DNA from: Nonomuraea deserti
GTDB lineage: Bacteria > Actinomycetota > Actinomycetes > Streptosporangiales > Streptosporangiaceae
Length of the DNA stretch: 62,444 nt
Reading direction: 5' to 3'
Assembly (NCBI RefSeq): GCF_004348685.1
Contig: NZ_SMKO01000030.1
Coordinates: 1-62,444, forward strand
This document shows, in pieces, positions 35,452 through 43,425 of this stretch (position 1 is the stretch's first letter; every line of letters starts with the position of its first letter). The translations under genes were made by a program, and so were the position numbers. The notes under the pieces were generated by a model. The model did not search any database. It was not told the origin of the DNA and saw nothing but the letters and a program-made list of their open reading frames with translations.

Positions 35452-36000
35452 ATGACCCAGCTGCGCGCCGACGCCCGGCGCAACCGCGAACGCATCCTCA
35501 CCGCCGCCGAGTCCGTCTTCGCCGAGCGCGGCGTGTCCGCCTCGACGGAGGAGGTGGCCGCGCGGGCGGGGGTGGCGATCGGGACCGTGTTCCGGCACTT
35601 CCCCACGAAGCACGACCTGCTCGCCGCGATCGTGAAGCGGCTGCTCGCACAGCTGGCCGAGCGGGCGGAAGCGCTCGCGGAGGACGGTGATCCGGAGACG
35701 GCGTTGTTCGCGTTCTTCACGCACGTGGTGGAGGAGGCCGCGGCGCGCAGGACCGTGGCCGAGCTGCTGGCGGGCGGCGGCATGGAGGTGCGGGTCGGCG
35801 AGCCGCTGGAGCGGCTGCGCCGGCCGGTCGGCACGCTGCTGGAGCGCGCTCAGCGGGCCGGGGCGGTCAGGCGGGGGGTACGGCTGGACGAGGTGATGGC
35901 CCTGCTCGCGGCGACCTCGCAGGCGGCCCTGCTGGCCGGCTGGACCCCCGACCTGCGGGACCGCACGCTGGAGATCATCTTCAACGGGTGTCGCGCCTGA
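35452..36000 (+). CDS. TetR-family repressor
   Basis: About 182 residues from ATG 35452, which has GGGAG 8 bases upstream; an ATG at 35428 lies in the operator. DNA-binding helices: ILTAAESVFAERGVSASTEEVAARAGVAIGTVFRHFPTKHDLL region (residues about 12-55). The C-terminal ligand domain resembles the TetR_C_SbtR-like group. Paired with the truncated SnoaL-like gene across the double palindrome. The 3' end overlaps the GNAT gene by 20 bases. Confidence 0.88.
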   Translation: MTQLRADARRNRERILTAAESVFAERGVSASTEEVAARAGVAIGTVFRHFPTKHDLLAAIVKRLLAQLAERAEALAEDGDPETALFAFFTHVVEEAAARRTVAELLAGGGMEVRVGEPLERLRRPVGTLLERAQRAGAVRRGVRLDEVMALLAATSQAALLAGWTPDLRDRTLEIIFNGCRA

Positions 36001-36514
36001 GCCGGTAGAGGACGTGGCGGCGCAGCGGGCTGTTCTCGGGGACCTTCGGGTGGTCGAAGTCCTCGGCCGGGTCGCGGGTCATGCCGAGGCGCTCCATCAC
36101 GGCGCGCGAGCGCACGTTGCGCACGGCCGTCATGGAGATGATGGCGTCGAGCCCCGCCTCGGCGAACGCGTACGCGGCGGCCCGCCTGGCCGCCTCGGTG
36201 GCGTAGCCGTGCCCCCACGCCGGGCGGGCCAGCCGCCAGCCGATCTCCACGGCGGGCAGGAAGGGAGCGTCGAACGTCTGCGGCACCAGCCCGGCGAAGC
36301 CGATGAAGAGCCCGCTCTCGCGCACCTCCAGCGCCCACAGCCCGTAGCCGTGCCGGTCGAAGCCCCGCTCGATCCGGTCGACCATGGTGTCGCTCTGCTC
36401 CCGGGTGAGGGTCGCGGGGAAGTGCTCCATCACCTCGGGGTCGGCGTTCATGGCCGCGAAGGGCGCCAGGTCCGTGTCGCGCCACCGGCGCATGATCAGC
36501 CGCTCGGTCTCCAC
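35981..36514 (-). CDS. GNAT N-acetyltransferase (RimJ/RimL-like)
   Basis: 177 residues from GTG. It opens ETERLIMRRWRDTDLAPFAAMN, the RimJ/RimL pattern, with the acetyl-CoA loop RPAWGHGYATEAARRAAAYAF and the C-terminal ISMTAVRNVRSRAVMERLGM. It likely acetylates a small molecule or protein N-terminus. Just upstream of it on the chromosome ends the ABC operon, only 5 bases away, but read-through cannot be judged. Confidence 0.88.
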   Translation of the reverse strand: METERLIMRRWRDTDLAPFAAMNADPEVMEHFPATLTREQSDTMVDRIERGFDRHGYGLWALEVRESGLFIGFAGLVPQTFDAPFLPAVEIGWRLARPAWGHGYATEAARRAAAYAFAEAGLDAIISMTAVRNVRSRAVMERLGMTRDPAEDFDHPKVPENSPLRRHVLYRLRRDTR

Positions 36515-36519
36515 GCGGA

Positions 36520-37284
36520 TCAGAGTACCCGGCTCAGGAACGCCTTCGTCCGCGGGCTGGCCGGGCGGTCGAGCACGTCCGCCGGGGCGCCCGACTCGAC
36601 CACGACGCCGTCGTCCATGAACACCACCCGGTCGGCCACCTCCCGCGCGAACCCGACCTCGTGGGTCACCACGATCATGGTCAGGCCGTCCTCCGCCAGG
36701 CCCTTCATCACCGCGAGCACCTCGCCGACGAGCTCGGGGTCGAGGGCGCTGGTCGGCTCGTCGAACAACATCAGCTTGGGCCGCATCGCCAGCGCACGGG
36801 CGATGGCGACGCGCTGCTGCTGCCCTCCGGACAGCTGACGGGGGTAGGCGTCCGCCTTCTCCTCCAGCCCGACGCGGCGCAGCAGCGCGTGCGCGCGCTC
36901 CCTGGCCTGGCCGCGGGGTTCGCCGCGGACGCCGACGGGTGCCTCGATGACGTTCTGCACCACGGTGAAGTGCGGGAAGAGGTTGAACTGCTGGAAGACC
37001 ATGCCGATCTCCCTGCGCTGGCGGGTGATCTCCCGCCGGCGCAGGTGCCGCACCCGGCCTCCGGACGCCTCGAACCCGATCAGCTCCCCGTCGACGTGGA
37101 TGGAGCCGCCGTCGATGGTCTCCAGGTGGTTGACGCAGCGCAGGAACGTCGACTTGCCCGATCCGGACGGTCCCAGGACGACCACGACCTCGCCCTGCCG
37201 CACCTCCAGGTCGATGCCCTTGAGCACCTCGAGGTGACCGAAGTGTTTGCGCACGCCGCGGGCGCGGACCATGGGGATCGTCAC
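36520..37284 (-). CDS. Polar amino-acid-type ABC transporter ATPase
   Basis: 254 residues from GTG 37284, which has GGAGG 7 bases upstream and overlaps the permease stop codon. Walker [16 protein letters not shown]-loop [12 protein letters not shown], signature [15 protein letters not shown], Walker [14 protein letters not shown] and switch VTHEVGFA identify the GlnQ/HisP class. Last gene of a five-gene operon running from 40855 down to 36520. Confidence 0.95.
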   Translation of the reverse strand: MTIPMVRARGVRKHFGHLEVLKGIDLEVRQGEVVVVLGPSGSGKSTFLRCVNHLETIDGGSIHVDGELIGFEASGGRVRHLRRREITRQRREIGMVFQQFNLFPHFTVVQNVIEAPVGVRGEPRGQARERAHALLRRVGLEEKADAYPRQLSGGQQQRVAIARALAMRPKLMLFDEPTSALDPELVGEVLAVMKGLAEDGLTMIVVTHEVGFAREVADRVVFMDDGVVVESGAPADVLDRPASPRTKAFLSRVL

Positions 37285-38189
37285 GAGGGCACCTCCGGGG
37301 TCGGGCGGCGGCGGAAGGTCAGGAACGACCAGAAACTCTGCGGGGCGTTCCTGGTGGCGCCGCGCGCGTAGTGGCGCTCGATGAACGACTGGCCGACGTA
37401 CAGGATCGAGGTGATCACCAGGTACCAGACGCAGGCGACGATCAGCAGCGGGATGGTCTGGAACGTACGGTTGTAGATGGACTGCACGGTGTAGAGCAGG
37501 TCGGCCAGCGCGATGACGCTGACCAGCGACGTGGCCTTCAGCATGCTGATGACCTGGCTGCCGGTGGGCGGGATGATGAAGCGCATCGCCTGGGGCAGCA
37601 CGATCCTGCGGAAGGTCCTGGCGCCGCCTATGCCGAGCGCGGAGGCGGCCTCGGTCTGGCCGTGGTCCACCGACATGAGACCGCCGCGGATGATCTCCGC
37701 CATGTAGGCGCCCTCGTTCAGGCCGAGGCCGAGGATGGCGGCGAGCAGCGGCGTGATGAGCACGTTGGTGTCGGCGCTGACGAACTCGGGCCCGAACGGG
37801 ATGCCGAACGAGATCTCCGGCAGCAGGTACGACAGGTTGTACCAGAGCACGAGCTGCACCAGCACCGGAGTGCCGCGGAAGAACCACACGTACAGGCCGC
37901 AGGCGGCCCGCGCGACCGGGTTCTCCGACAGCCGGCCGACGGCCAGGAGCACCCCGAGGACGACGCCCACGGCCATGGCGATCACGGTGAGCAGCAGCGT
38001 GGTGAAGATGCCCTGGCCGATGATCTGCGCGTTGACGTACCGGCCGACCACGTCCCACTGGAAGTTGGGGTTGGTGACCAGCAGGCTCACGAGCTGGGCG
38101 GCGAGCACGAGCAGGACGATCGAGGCGACCCAGCGCAGCGGGTGGCGGGTGCGGGCGGCGCCCGCGACGTCGACGTCGGGCAGGCTCAT
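37281..38189 (-). CDS. Polar amino-acid-type ABC transporter permease
   Basis: 302 residues with one N-terminal helix ([19 protein letters not shown]) and a HisM/GlnP-type permease core; the EAA loop is [23 protein letters not shown]. Start ATG 38189 overlaps the stop of the binding-protein gene (ATGA). Helix pattern and GQTEAA region place it with amino-acid permeases, although the operon's other enzymes suggest an amide- or nitrile-like compound as cargo. Confidence 0.93.
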   Translation of the reverse strand: MSLPDVDVAGAARTRHPLRWVASIVLLVLAAQLVSLLVTNPNFQWDVVGRYVNAQIIGQGIFTTLLLTVIAMAVGVVLGVLLAVGRLSENPVARAACGLYVWFFRGTPVLVQLVLWYNLSYLLPEISFGIPFGPEFVSADTNVLITPLLAAILGLGLNEGAYMAEIIRGGLMSVDHGQTEAASALGIGGARTFRRIVLPQAMRFIIPPTGSQVISMLKATSLVSVIALADLLYTVQSIYNRTFQTIPLLIVACVWYLVITSILYVGQSFIERHYARGATRNAPQSFWSFLTFRRRPTPEVPS

Positions 38190-39124
38190 GACTTCGCCAG
38201 GTTCACGCCGGCCTGGTCGAGCTTGTTGTCGGACGTGCCCCACCTGTCCATGATCTCGTCGTAGGTGCCGTTGTCCATCAGCTTCTGGATGCCGTCCTTG
38301 AGCACGTCGCGCAGCGGCGAGTCCTTGGCCACGACGGCGCCCTGGTACAGGTCGTCGAATCCGTTGGACTGCCCCTTGCCGGCGAGTTCGAGCTTGCCGC
38401 CGGCCTGCTCCACGAAGTAGGTGAGCGGCGCCTGGGAGGAGAAGAACGCGTCGGCCCGTCCGGAGCTGACCGCCAGCACGGAGGTGGGCTGGTCCTTGTA
38501 CGACTGGACGTTGATCTTCGGCTTGCCCTCCTTGACGCATGTCTGCGACTGGCCCTTGATCACGCTCTCGGCGGAGCCGCCGGCCATGACGGAGATCTTC
38601 AGCCCGCACGTGTCCGCCAGGGAGCCGATCTTCTTCGGGTTGCCCTTCAGCACGGCGAAGACCACGAACTCCTTGACCCAGTCGACGAAGTCGTTGGACT
38701 TCTGCCGGTCACGGAAGTCGCCGACGGGCCCGATGGCGAAGTCGTAGCGCCCGGAGGCGATGCCGGTGAGCGAGCTGGGCAGGCCGTCCACGGTGACGTG
38801 CTCGATCTTGACGCCGAGCAGTTGGCCGAGCGCCTCGGACATGTCGGCGGCGGCGCCGGTCAGCGACCTGCCGTCGGCTCCGGCGATCTCGTACGGGGGG
38901 AAGGAGCCGTTGTTCACCGAGACGAGCTTGCCCGCCTTCTTGGCCTTGTCGGGCAGCCGGTCGTACAGCGCCTGGTCCTTGGCCTGGGCGGCGGTCGTGC
39001 CCTTGGGCTGCTGGGAGTTCAGGACGCCTTCCGCCTCCTCGGGGTTGGCGCCGCATCCGGACAGCAGGAGAGCCGCGCCGAGCAGGGCGGCCGTCACGCC
39101 TCTGGGCGTCGTGTACCTAGACAT
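38186..39124 (-). CDS. ABC transporter substrate-binding lipoprotein (amino-acid type)
   Basis: 312 residues. The signal peptide ends in a lipobox LLLSGC, so the mature protein is lipid-anchored outside the membrane. The SBP_bac_3 fold is seen in [42 protein letters not shown] and [15 protein letters not shown]. It overlaps the nitrilase gene upstream by 8 bases. Ligand unknown. Confidence 0.93.
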   Translation of the reverse strand: MSRYTTPRGVTAALLGAALLLSGCGANPEEAEGVLNSQQPKGTTAAQAKDQALYDRLPDKAKKAGKLVSVNNGSFPPYEIAGADGRSLTGAAADMSEALGQLLGVKIEHVTVDGLPSSLTGIASGRYDFAIGPVGDFRDRQKSNDFVDWVKEFVVFAVLKGNPKKIGSLADTCGLKISVMAGGSAESVIKGQSQTCVKEGKPKINVQSYKDQPTSVLAVSSGRADAFFSSQAPLTYFVEQAGGKLELAGKGQSNGFDDLYQGAVVAKDSPLRDVLKDGIQKLMDNGTYDEIMDRWGTSDNKLDQAGVNLAKS

Positions 39125-39917
39125 GTCGCTCCAATCGTGGGTCGACGGCGAAGCGCCGGTTCTCGAGGACGGGCAGGGTGAGCCGGGCGTCTGCCAGCTC
39201 GCCGGCCGAGGCGTCGGCCCAGAGCATTCCCGGCGCGTCGCCGAGGCGGGCCCGGGTGATGCCGAGCGGGTCGACGACCATGCTGGCGCCGATGTTGCGC
39301 CGGCCGCACTCGCCGGAGGCGGCCACGTAGCAGGTGTTCTCCAGGGCGCGGGCGGTGACCATGACCTCCCAGTGCCATTCCTTGGCCGGTCCGCGCACCC
39401 ACGCGGTCGGCAGCGCGATGATCTGGGCGCCCTGGTCGGCCAGGAGCCTGGCCATCTCGGGGAAGCGCACGTCGTAGCAGGTCATCATGCCGACCTTCCA
39501 GCCCGCGCAGTCGATCACGACGGGGGCGTTCGTGCCGGGGACGACGTTGTCGGACTCGCGCCGGCCGAAGGCGTCGTACAGGTGGAGCTTGGTGTAGGTG
39601 GCGACGAGCTCGCCGTCCCTGGCGGCGACCAGGACGTTGTACACGCGGCCGTCGCCGGCGGGGATGTGCACGCCGGCGATCACGGTGGTGGCGGAGCCGC
39701 GCGTGCGCTCGACCAGCCCGCTGACGAACGGCCCGTCCAGCGGCTGCGCGGCCTCCCTGATGCGGGCGGGCTCGTCGACGAAGAGCGCGAGCGATCCCTC
39801 GGGCAGCACGAGCAGCCCGGCGTCGCCCGCCAAGGCCTGGTCGATCAGGGCCTGGCAGGTCTTGAGGTTCTGGGTCCAGTCCGGCGCGGAGGCGAACTGT
39901 CCGACGGCGATTCTCAT
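39117..39917 (-). CDS. Carbon-nitrogen hydrolase (nitrilase superfamily)
   Basis: 266 residues. The Glu-Lys-Cys triad is complete: Glu in LVLPEGSLALF, Lys in TYTKLHLYD and Cys in MMTCYDVRFPE. The sequence resembles cytosolic deaminated-glutathione or omega-amidase-like amidohydrolases. No signal peptide, so it acts in the cytoplasm, presumably on what the ABC system imports. Overlaps both neighbours (ATGA with the upstream gene). Confidence 0.92.
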   Translation of the reverse strand: MRIAVGQFASAPDWTQNLKTCQALIDQALAGDAGLLVLPEGSLALFVDEPARIREAAQPLDGPFVSGLVERTRGSATTVIAGVHIPAGDGRVYNVLVAARDGELVATYTKLHLYDAFGRRESDNVVPGTNAPVVIDCAGWKVGMMTCYDVRFPEMARLLADQGAQIIALPTAWVRGPAKEWHWEVMVTARALENTCYVAASGECGRRNIGASMVVDPLGITRARLGDAPGMLWADASAGELADARLTLPVLENRRFAVDPRLERHV

Positions 39918-40855
39918 GGGGCGAAGACCTCCTCGGCTCCGATGCGACGGGATGAGATGCCCTGGGCGTGCAGCTCGGCGCAGAAGGCGGCGACCATGGC
40001 CGCGTTCGGGGCGGCGCCGTACGGCATCCAGTCGTGGCCGAAGGTCAGCGCCGTCGCGGTCAGGTCGGACAGCAGCCACGGCGTGGTGTCGGCGAGCAGC
40101 CGCCGCCGGGCCAGCCAGTGCCGCTTGGAGCGCTCGAACAGGTCCTGGACGGCCTGCGGCAGCCACGGGTGGCGCTCGACGCTCTCGCGCTTGAGCGTCA
40201 CGAGGTGGATGCCGGGCACGAAACCGGTCTGCTCGTAGTAGGCGAGTTCGGCGGCGCGGTGGTCGGGCAGCAGGTGGCGCAGGCGGCTCCCGGGGGTGAA
40301 GAGCTCCGCGGGCATGAACGGCGTCATGATCGCGTCGAAGCGGCCGGCCGCGAGCCCTTCGGCGAGCCCTTCGTCCGTCAGCGAGACGTTGCCGGGGATC
40401 GGGACCGGGCCGGTCCTGTCCTTGCCGGTCTCGCCGGCGGCCAGCGGGCCGACCGTCCAGTCGATGCCGCCGAGGTCCACGCCCGCGGCTCTGAGCAGGG
40501 CCCGGGTCCAGGTGTTGCCCGAGTCGGGCCAGCCGGTGAGCCCGACGCAGGCGCCCTTGAGCTCCTCCAGCGAGGTCAGCTCGCTGTCGCGCCGGACCAG
40601 GACGCAGCGGTGCCGGAAACCGCGCATGACGAAGACGGGCAGGCCCACGAGCCGGTCGTCGCCGGCGGCGCGGCCGAGCACGTACCTGCTGAACGAGGTC
40701 TCGCCGCCGTCCAGGCCCGGCTCGCTCAGCACGTCGGGCGTGACGGCACGCGAGTCGAGGTCGAGGGCGAAACCCTCGGGCCTGACCGCCCCCGTCGCGA
40801 CCGGCACGAGGTGGTCCCAGTCCCGCGCCGCCAGCCGAATCCGAATCTCGGCCAC
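39914..40855 (-). CDS. Cytoplasmic solute-binding-fold protein (dihydroxyphthalate decarboxylase-like / SsuA-like)
   Basis: 313 residues from GTG 40855, preceded by a G6 run as ribosome site; ATG 40873 is the alternative. The sequence IRLAARDWDHLVPVATG, GETSFSRYVLGRAAGDDRLVGLPVFVMRGFRH and GLTGWPDSGNTWTRALL matches the periplasmic-binding-fold family annotated as 4,5-dihydroxyphthalate decarboxylase-like or NitT/TauT-like. No signal peptide is present, which fits an enzyme or intracellular binder rather than a transport receptor. First gene of the operon, opposite the MocR regulator. Confidence 0.75.
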   Translation of the reverse strand: MAEIRIRLAARDWDHLVPVATGAVRPEGFALDLDSRAVTPDVLSEPGLDGGETSFSRYVLGRAAGDDRLVGLPVFVMRGFRHRCVLVRRDSELTSLEELKGACVGLTGWPDSGNTWTRALLRAAGVDLGGIDWTVGPLAAGETGKDRTGPVPIPGNVSLTDEGLAEGLAAGRFDAIMTPFMPAELFTPGSRLRHLLPDHRAAELAYYEQTGFVPGIHLVTLKRESVERHPWLPQAVQDLFERSKRHWLARRRLLADTTPWLLSDLTATALTFGHDWMPYGAAPNAAMVAAFCAELHAQGISSRRIGAEEVFAP

Positions 40856-40928
40856 AAACCCCCCAAAAGACATTAGTTGCCCCGAATTGCGATGAACCAT
40901 ATGTTCAGGGAAAGGCCAACACAAGACG

Positions 40929-40950
40929 ATCTTTGTTACTGAACAAAGAT
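40929..40950. promoter_or_regulatory. Probable MocR operator
   Basis: A perfect inverted repeat ATCTTTGTT-N4-AACAAAGAT in the gap between the ABC/nitrilase operon and the MocR gene. A second partial palindrome, GAACCATATGTTC, lies at 40894-40906 nearer the operon start. Confidence 0.8.
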
Positions 40951-40972
40951 TTGCGGAACCCATGGGGGTTGA

Positions 40973-42325
40973 GTGGACGCCGCATGGCTGGCGGAACGCA
41001 TCGGCGAACCGAGCGCGCGCGGGATCGCGACCGTCCTGACCGACCTGATCCGGGAGGGCACGGTGACCGCCGACACCCGCCTGCCGACCGTGCGCGCCCT
41101 GGCCAGGGAACTGCGGGTCAGCTCGGGCACCGTCGCCGAGGCGTGGTCGGAGCTGCGCCGGCACGGGATGATCCGCACCGACCGCCGCAGGGGCACGGTG
41201 GTGCTCGGCCCGCCCGACGTGCCGCGCCCCATCCGGTACGAGCGCATCGGCCACTTCGGGGACCGGCTGGCGACCGACCTGGCGATCGCGTCCCCCGACC
41301 CGGCGCTGCTGCCGCCGCTGGATACGGCCCTGGCCGCGGCCGCCCGCACCGACCGGCTCAACGACTACACGCGCGAGACGATCACACCGCGGCTGCGCGC
41401 CGCCGTGGAGCCGGGCTGGCCGTTCGCCGCGCAGGGCTGGCTCGCGGTCGGCGGCGGCTACGAGGGCGTGCAGCTGCTCGGCCAGACCGCGGCCCTGCCC
41501 GGCGACCGGATCGCGATCGAGGAGCCGACGGCGGCCCGGCTGCTGGACATCCTGGAGACGATCGGCGTCCAGATCATCCCGGTCGCCTGCGACGGGGACG
41601 GCCCGCTGCCCGGCGCGCTGGCCAAAGCCCTGCGGGCCAGGCCGGTGGCGTTCGTCTACCAGCCGCGCGGCCAGTCGCCCTGCGGCCACGCCGTCACCCC
41701 GGAGCGCTCCGCCGAATTGGCCGCCCTGCTGGAGCCCACGGCGACCCTCATCGTCGAGGACGACGGGATCGGCGAGCTGTCGGTCTCGCCGATGGTGAGC
41801 ATGGGGACGCGATTCCCCGACCGTACGGTGCTGGTGCGGTCGTACTCCAAATCCCACGGCCCCGACCTGCGCATCGCGGTCATCGGCGGGGCGGCCGAGG
41901 CCGTGGAGCGGGTGCGCGTGCTGCGCAGCTTCGGCACCGGCTGGACCAGCAGGATCCTGCAGGACGCGCTGGCCCACCTGCTCGGCGACGCCGCGACGCG
42001 GGCCGGCGTCGAACGCGCCCGTGACACCTACGCGGGCCGGCGCGCCCGGCTGGCCGCGGAGCTGTCGGCCCGCGGCGTTCGCACGGGCGGGCGCGACGGC
42101 CTGGTGTTGTGGGTGCCGGTACGCGAGGAGTCGGCAGCGCTGGTCACCCTCGCGGCGCACGGGATCTCGGCGGCCCCGGGCAGCCGCTACGTGATCGACC
42201 CCGCGCCCGCCCACCACCTGCGGCTGGCCACGGCCCGGCTCACCGACGACCCCGGCGAGCTCGCGGAGCTGGCCGACGTGATCGTGCTGGCCGCCACGGG
42301 CACGCGGCTCAGCGCCTCGACCTGA
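40973..42325 (+). CDS. MocR-type regulator (GntR winged helix + PLP aminotransferase fold)
   Basis: 450 residues from GTG. The N-terminal winged helix (RLPTVRALARELRVSSGTVAEAWSEL region, about 30-75) is followed by a fold-type I aminotransferase domain with the PLP lysine in VRSYSKSHGPDLR and PRGQSPCG as the substrate-loop equivalent. MocR proteins sense PLP with an amino compound and control divergent metabolic genes, here probably the ABC/nitrilase operon. The 3' end overlaps the convergent membrane-protein gene by 17 bases. Confidence 0.92.
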   Translation: MDAAWLAERIGEPSARGIATVLTDLIREGTVTADTRLPTVRALARELRVSSGTVAEAWSELRRHGMIRTDRRRGTVVLGPPDVPRPIRYERIGHFGDRLATDLAIASPDPALLPPLDTALAAAARTDRLNDYTRETITPRLRAAVEPGWPFAAQGWLAVGGGYEGVQLLGQTAALPGDRIAIEEPTAARLLDILETIGVQIIPVACDGDGPLPGALAKALRARPVAFVYQPRGQSPCGHAVTPERSAELAALLEPTATLIVEDDGIGELSVSPMVSMGTRFPDRTVLVRSYSKSHGPDLRIAVIGGAAEAVERVRVLRSFGTGWTSRILQDALAHLLGDAATRAGVERARDTYAGRRARLAAELSARGVRTGGRDGLVLWVPVREESAALVTLAAHGISAAPGSRYVIDPAPAHHLRLATARLTDDPGELAELADVIVLAATGTRLSAST

Positions 42326-43343
42326 TCCCCGTGAGCCGGCGGAGGACGTCCCACCAGAACGGCGCCCCGAACAGCAACGCCACGTACGTCAGCAGGAATC
42401 CGGGCCAGTGGCTCGGCGTGGTCAGCCGGTCCCACCACACGCCGCCGTTCCAGGCGAACACCGGCTCGCCCCGCTCCGGGATCGACACGGCGAGCGGCGC
42501 CTGGCCGAGCATCCTGGCCAGCGCCGGCCGGCTGAGCGTGTCCGTGACGCACGACACCGGGTCGCCGCCCGTGCACCGCGCCTTGAGCTCGTCGTACGCG
42601 GCGGGCCCCGCCTCGGCGACGGCCGTCACGGAGGCGCGGAAGGCGTTGTCGCGCAGCAGCGTCTTGGCGTGCTCCAGCCCGTCCACGGTGAACAGCAGCG
42701 TCACCGCGACGCACAGCACGGTGACGACCCACCTGACGTAGCGCCGGTAGAGCATGGTGAGCCGCTGCATCTCGCCGTCGAACCAGGTCTCCACGCCCTG
42801 CCTGAACCGGTCGAGGTCGCGCTGCGCCGTCTCCCACACGCCGTTGAGCGGCCCGTGCAGCGGGCTGCCGATCTCCTTCAGCTTCGCCAGGAATCCCTCG
42901 ACGCCGCCGGGCGCGCCCGCGGCCAGCTCCATCACGGCCACCGCGAACCGCCCCGGCGGGATGTCGGCGATGCTGGTGCGGCCCCTCTTGGGGTGATCGA
43001 TCTCCCGCACCCGCTGGTAGAGCAGGGTGACCAGGGCGTCGTCGGACTCGCCCGCGCCGGCGGGCAGCTCCCCCGTCTCGGCGGGCGCGGGCCGGCCACT
43101 GTGCCGTGGGCGCGGGTCGCGCTGGAACGGCAGCGCCGCGAAGACGTCGCGTACGCCGGCCGGTAACCAGGACCGTCCCTGGGCGTCCGAGCCGTCCAAG
43201 GTGTCCCTGAGGTAGGCCCACAGGAACTTGCTGCGGATGGACAGCAGCCGCACCACGGCTTCGTTCAGGCCGCTCACCAGCAGCGACAGCAGCAGGAACG
43301 ACACGACGAGGCCGAGCGCCAGGTCCACGTAAACGGAGAGCAT
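42309..43343 (-). CDS. Membrane protein of unknown function
   Basis: 344 residues from ATG 43343 (MLSVYVDLALGLVVSFLLLSLLVSGLNEAV). One N-terminal helix, a large soluble part (about 35-205) containing LLYQRVREIDHPKRGRTSIADIPPGRFA, a second helix (VRWVVTVLCVAVTLLFTVDG), a domain with two Cys (ARCTGGDPVSCVTD), and a final helix near 325. Similar proteins occur across bacteria as hypothetical membrane proteins. Lies beside glnE on the same strand, 83 bases after it. No function proposed. Confidence 0.7.
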   Translation of the reverse strand: MLSVYVDLALGLVVSFLLLSLLVSGLNEAVVRLLSIRSKFLWAYLRDTLDGSDAQGRSWLPAGVRDVFAALPFQRDPRPRHSGRPAPAETGELPAGAGESDDALVTLLYQRVREIDHPKRGRTSIADIPPGRFAVAVMELAAGAPGGVEGFLAKLKEIGSPLHGPLNGVWETAQRDLDRFRQGVETWFDGEMQRLTMLYRRYVRWVVTVLCVAVTLLFTVDGLEHAKTLLRDNAFRASVTAVAEAGPAAYDELKARCTGGDPVSCVTDTLSRPALARMLGQAPLAVSIPERGEPVFAWNGGVWWDRLTTPSHWPGFLLTYVALLFGAPFWWDVLRRLTGIRSRR

Positions 43344-43425
43344 CGCGCTTTGATACACCCGCAAGCCCCTGCGATCAAGCCCTCGCTCCGCTCGTCAGGC
43401 CGCCACCTCACCGTCGCGCCGGCCC

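Noticed and set aside
36520..40855. A biosynthetic gene cluster centred on the nitrilase/ABC operon
   Set aside because: No synthase, carrier protein or tailoring set is present. It looks like an uptake and catabolic operon.
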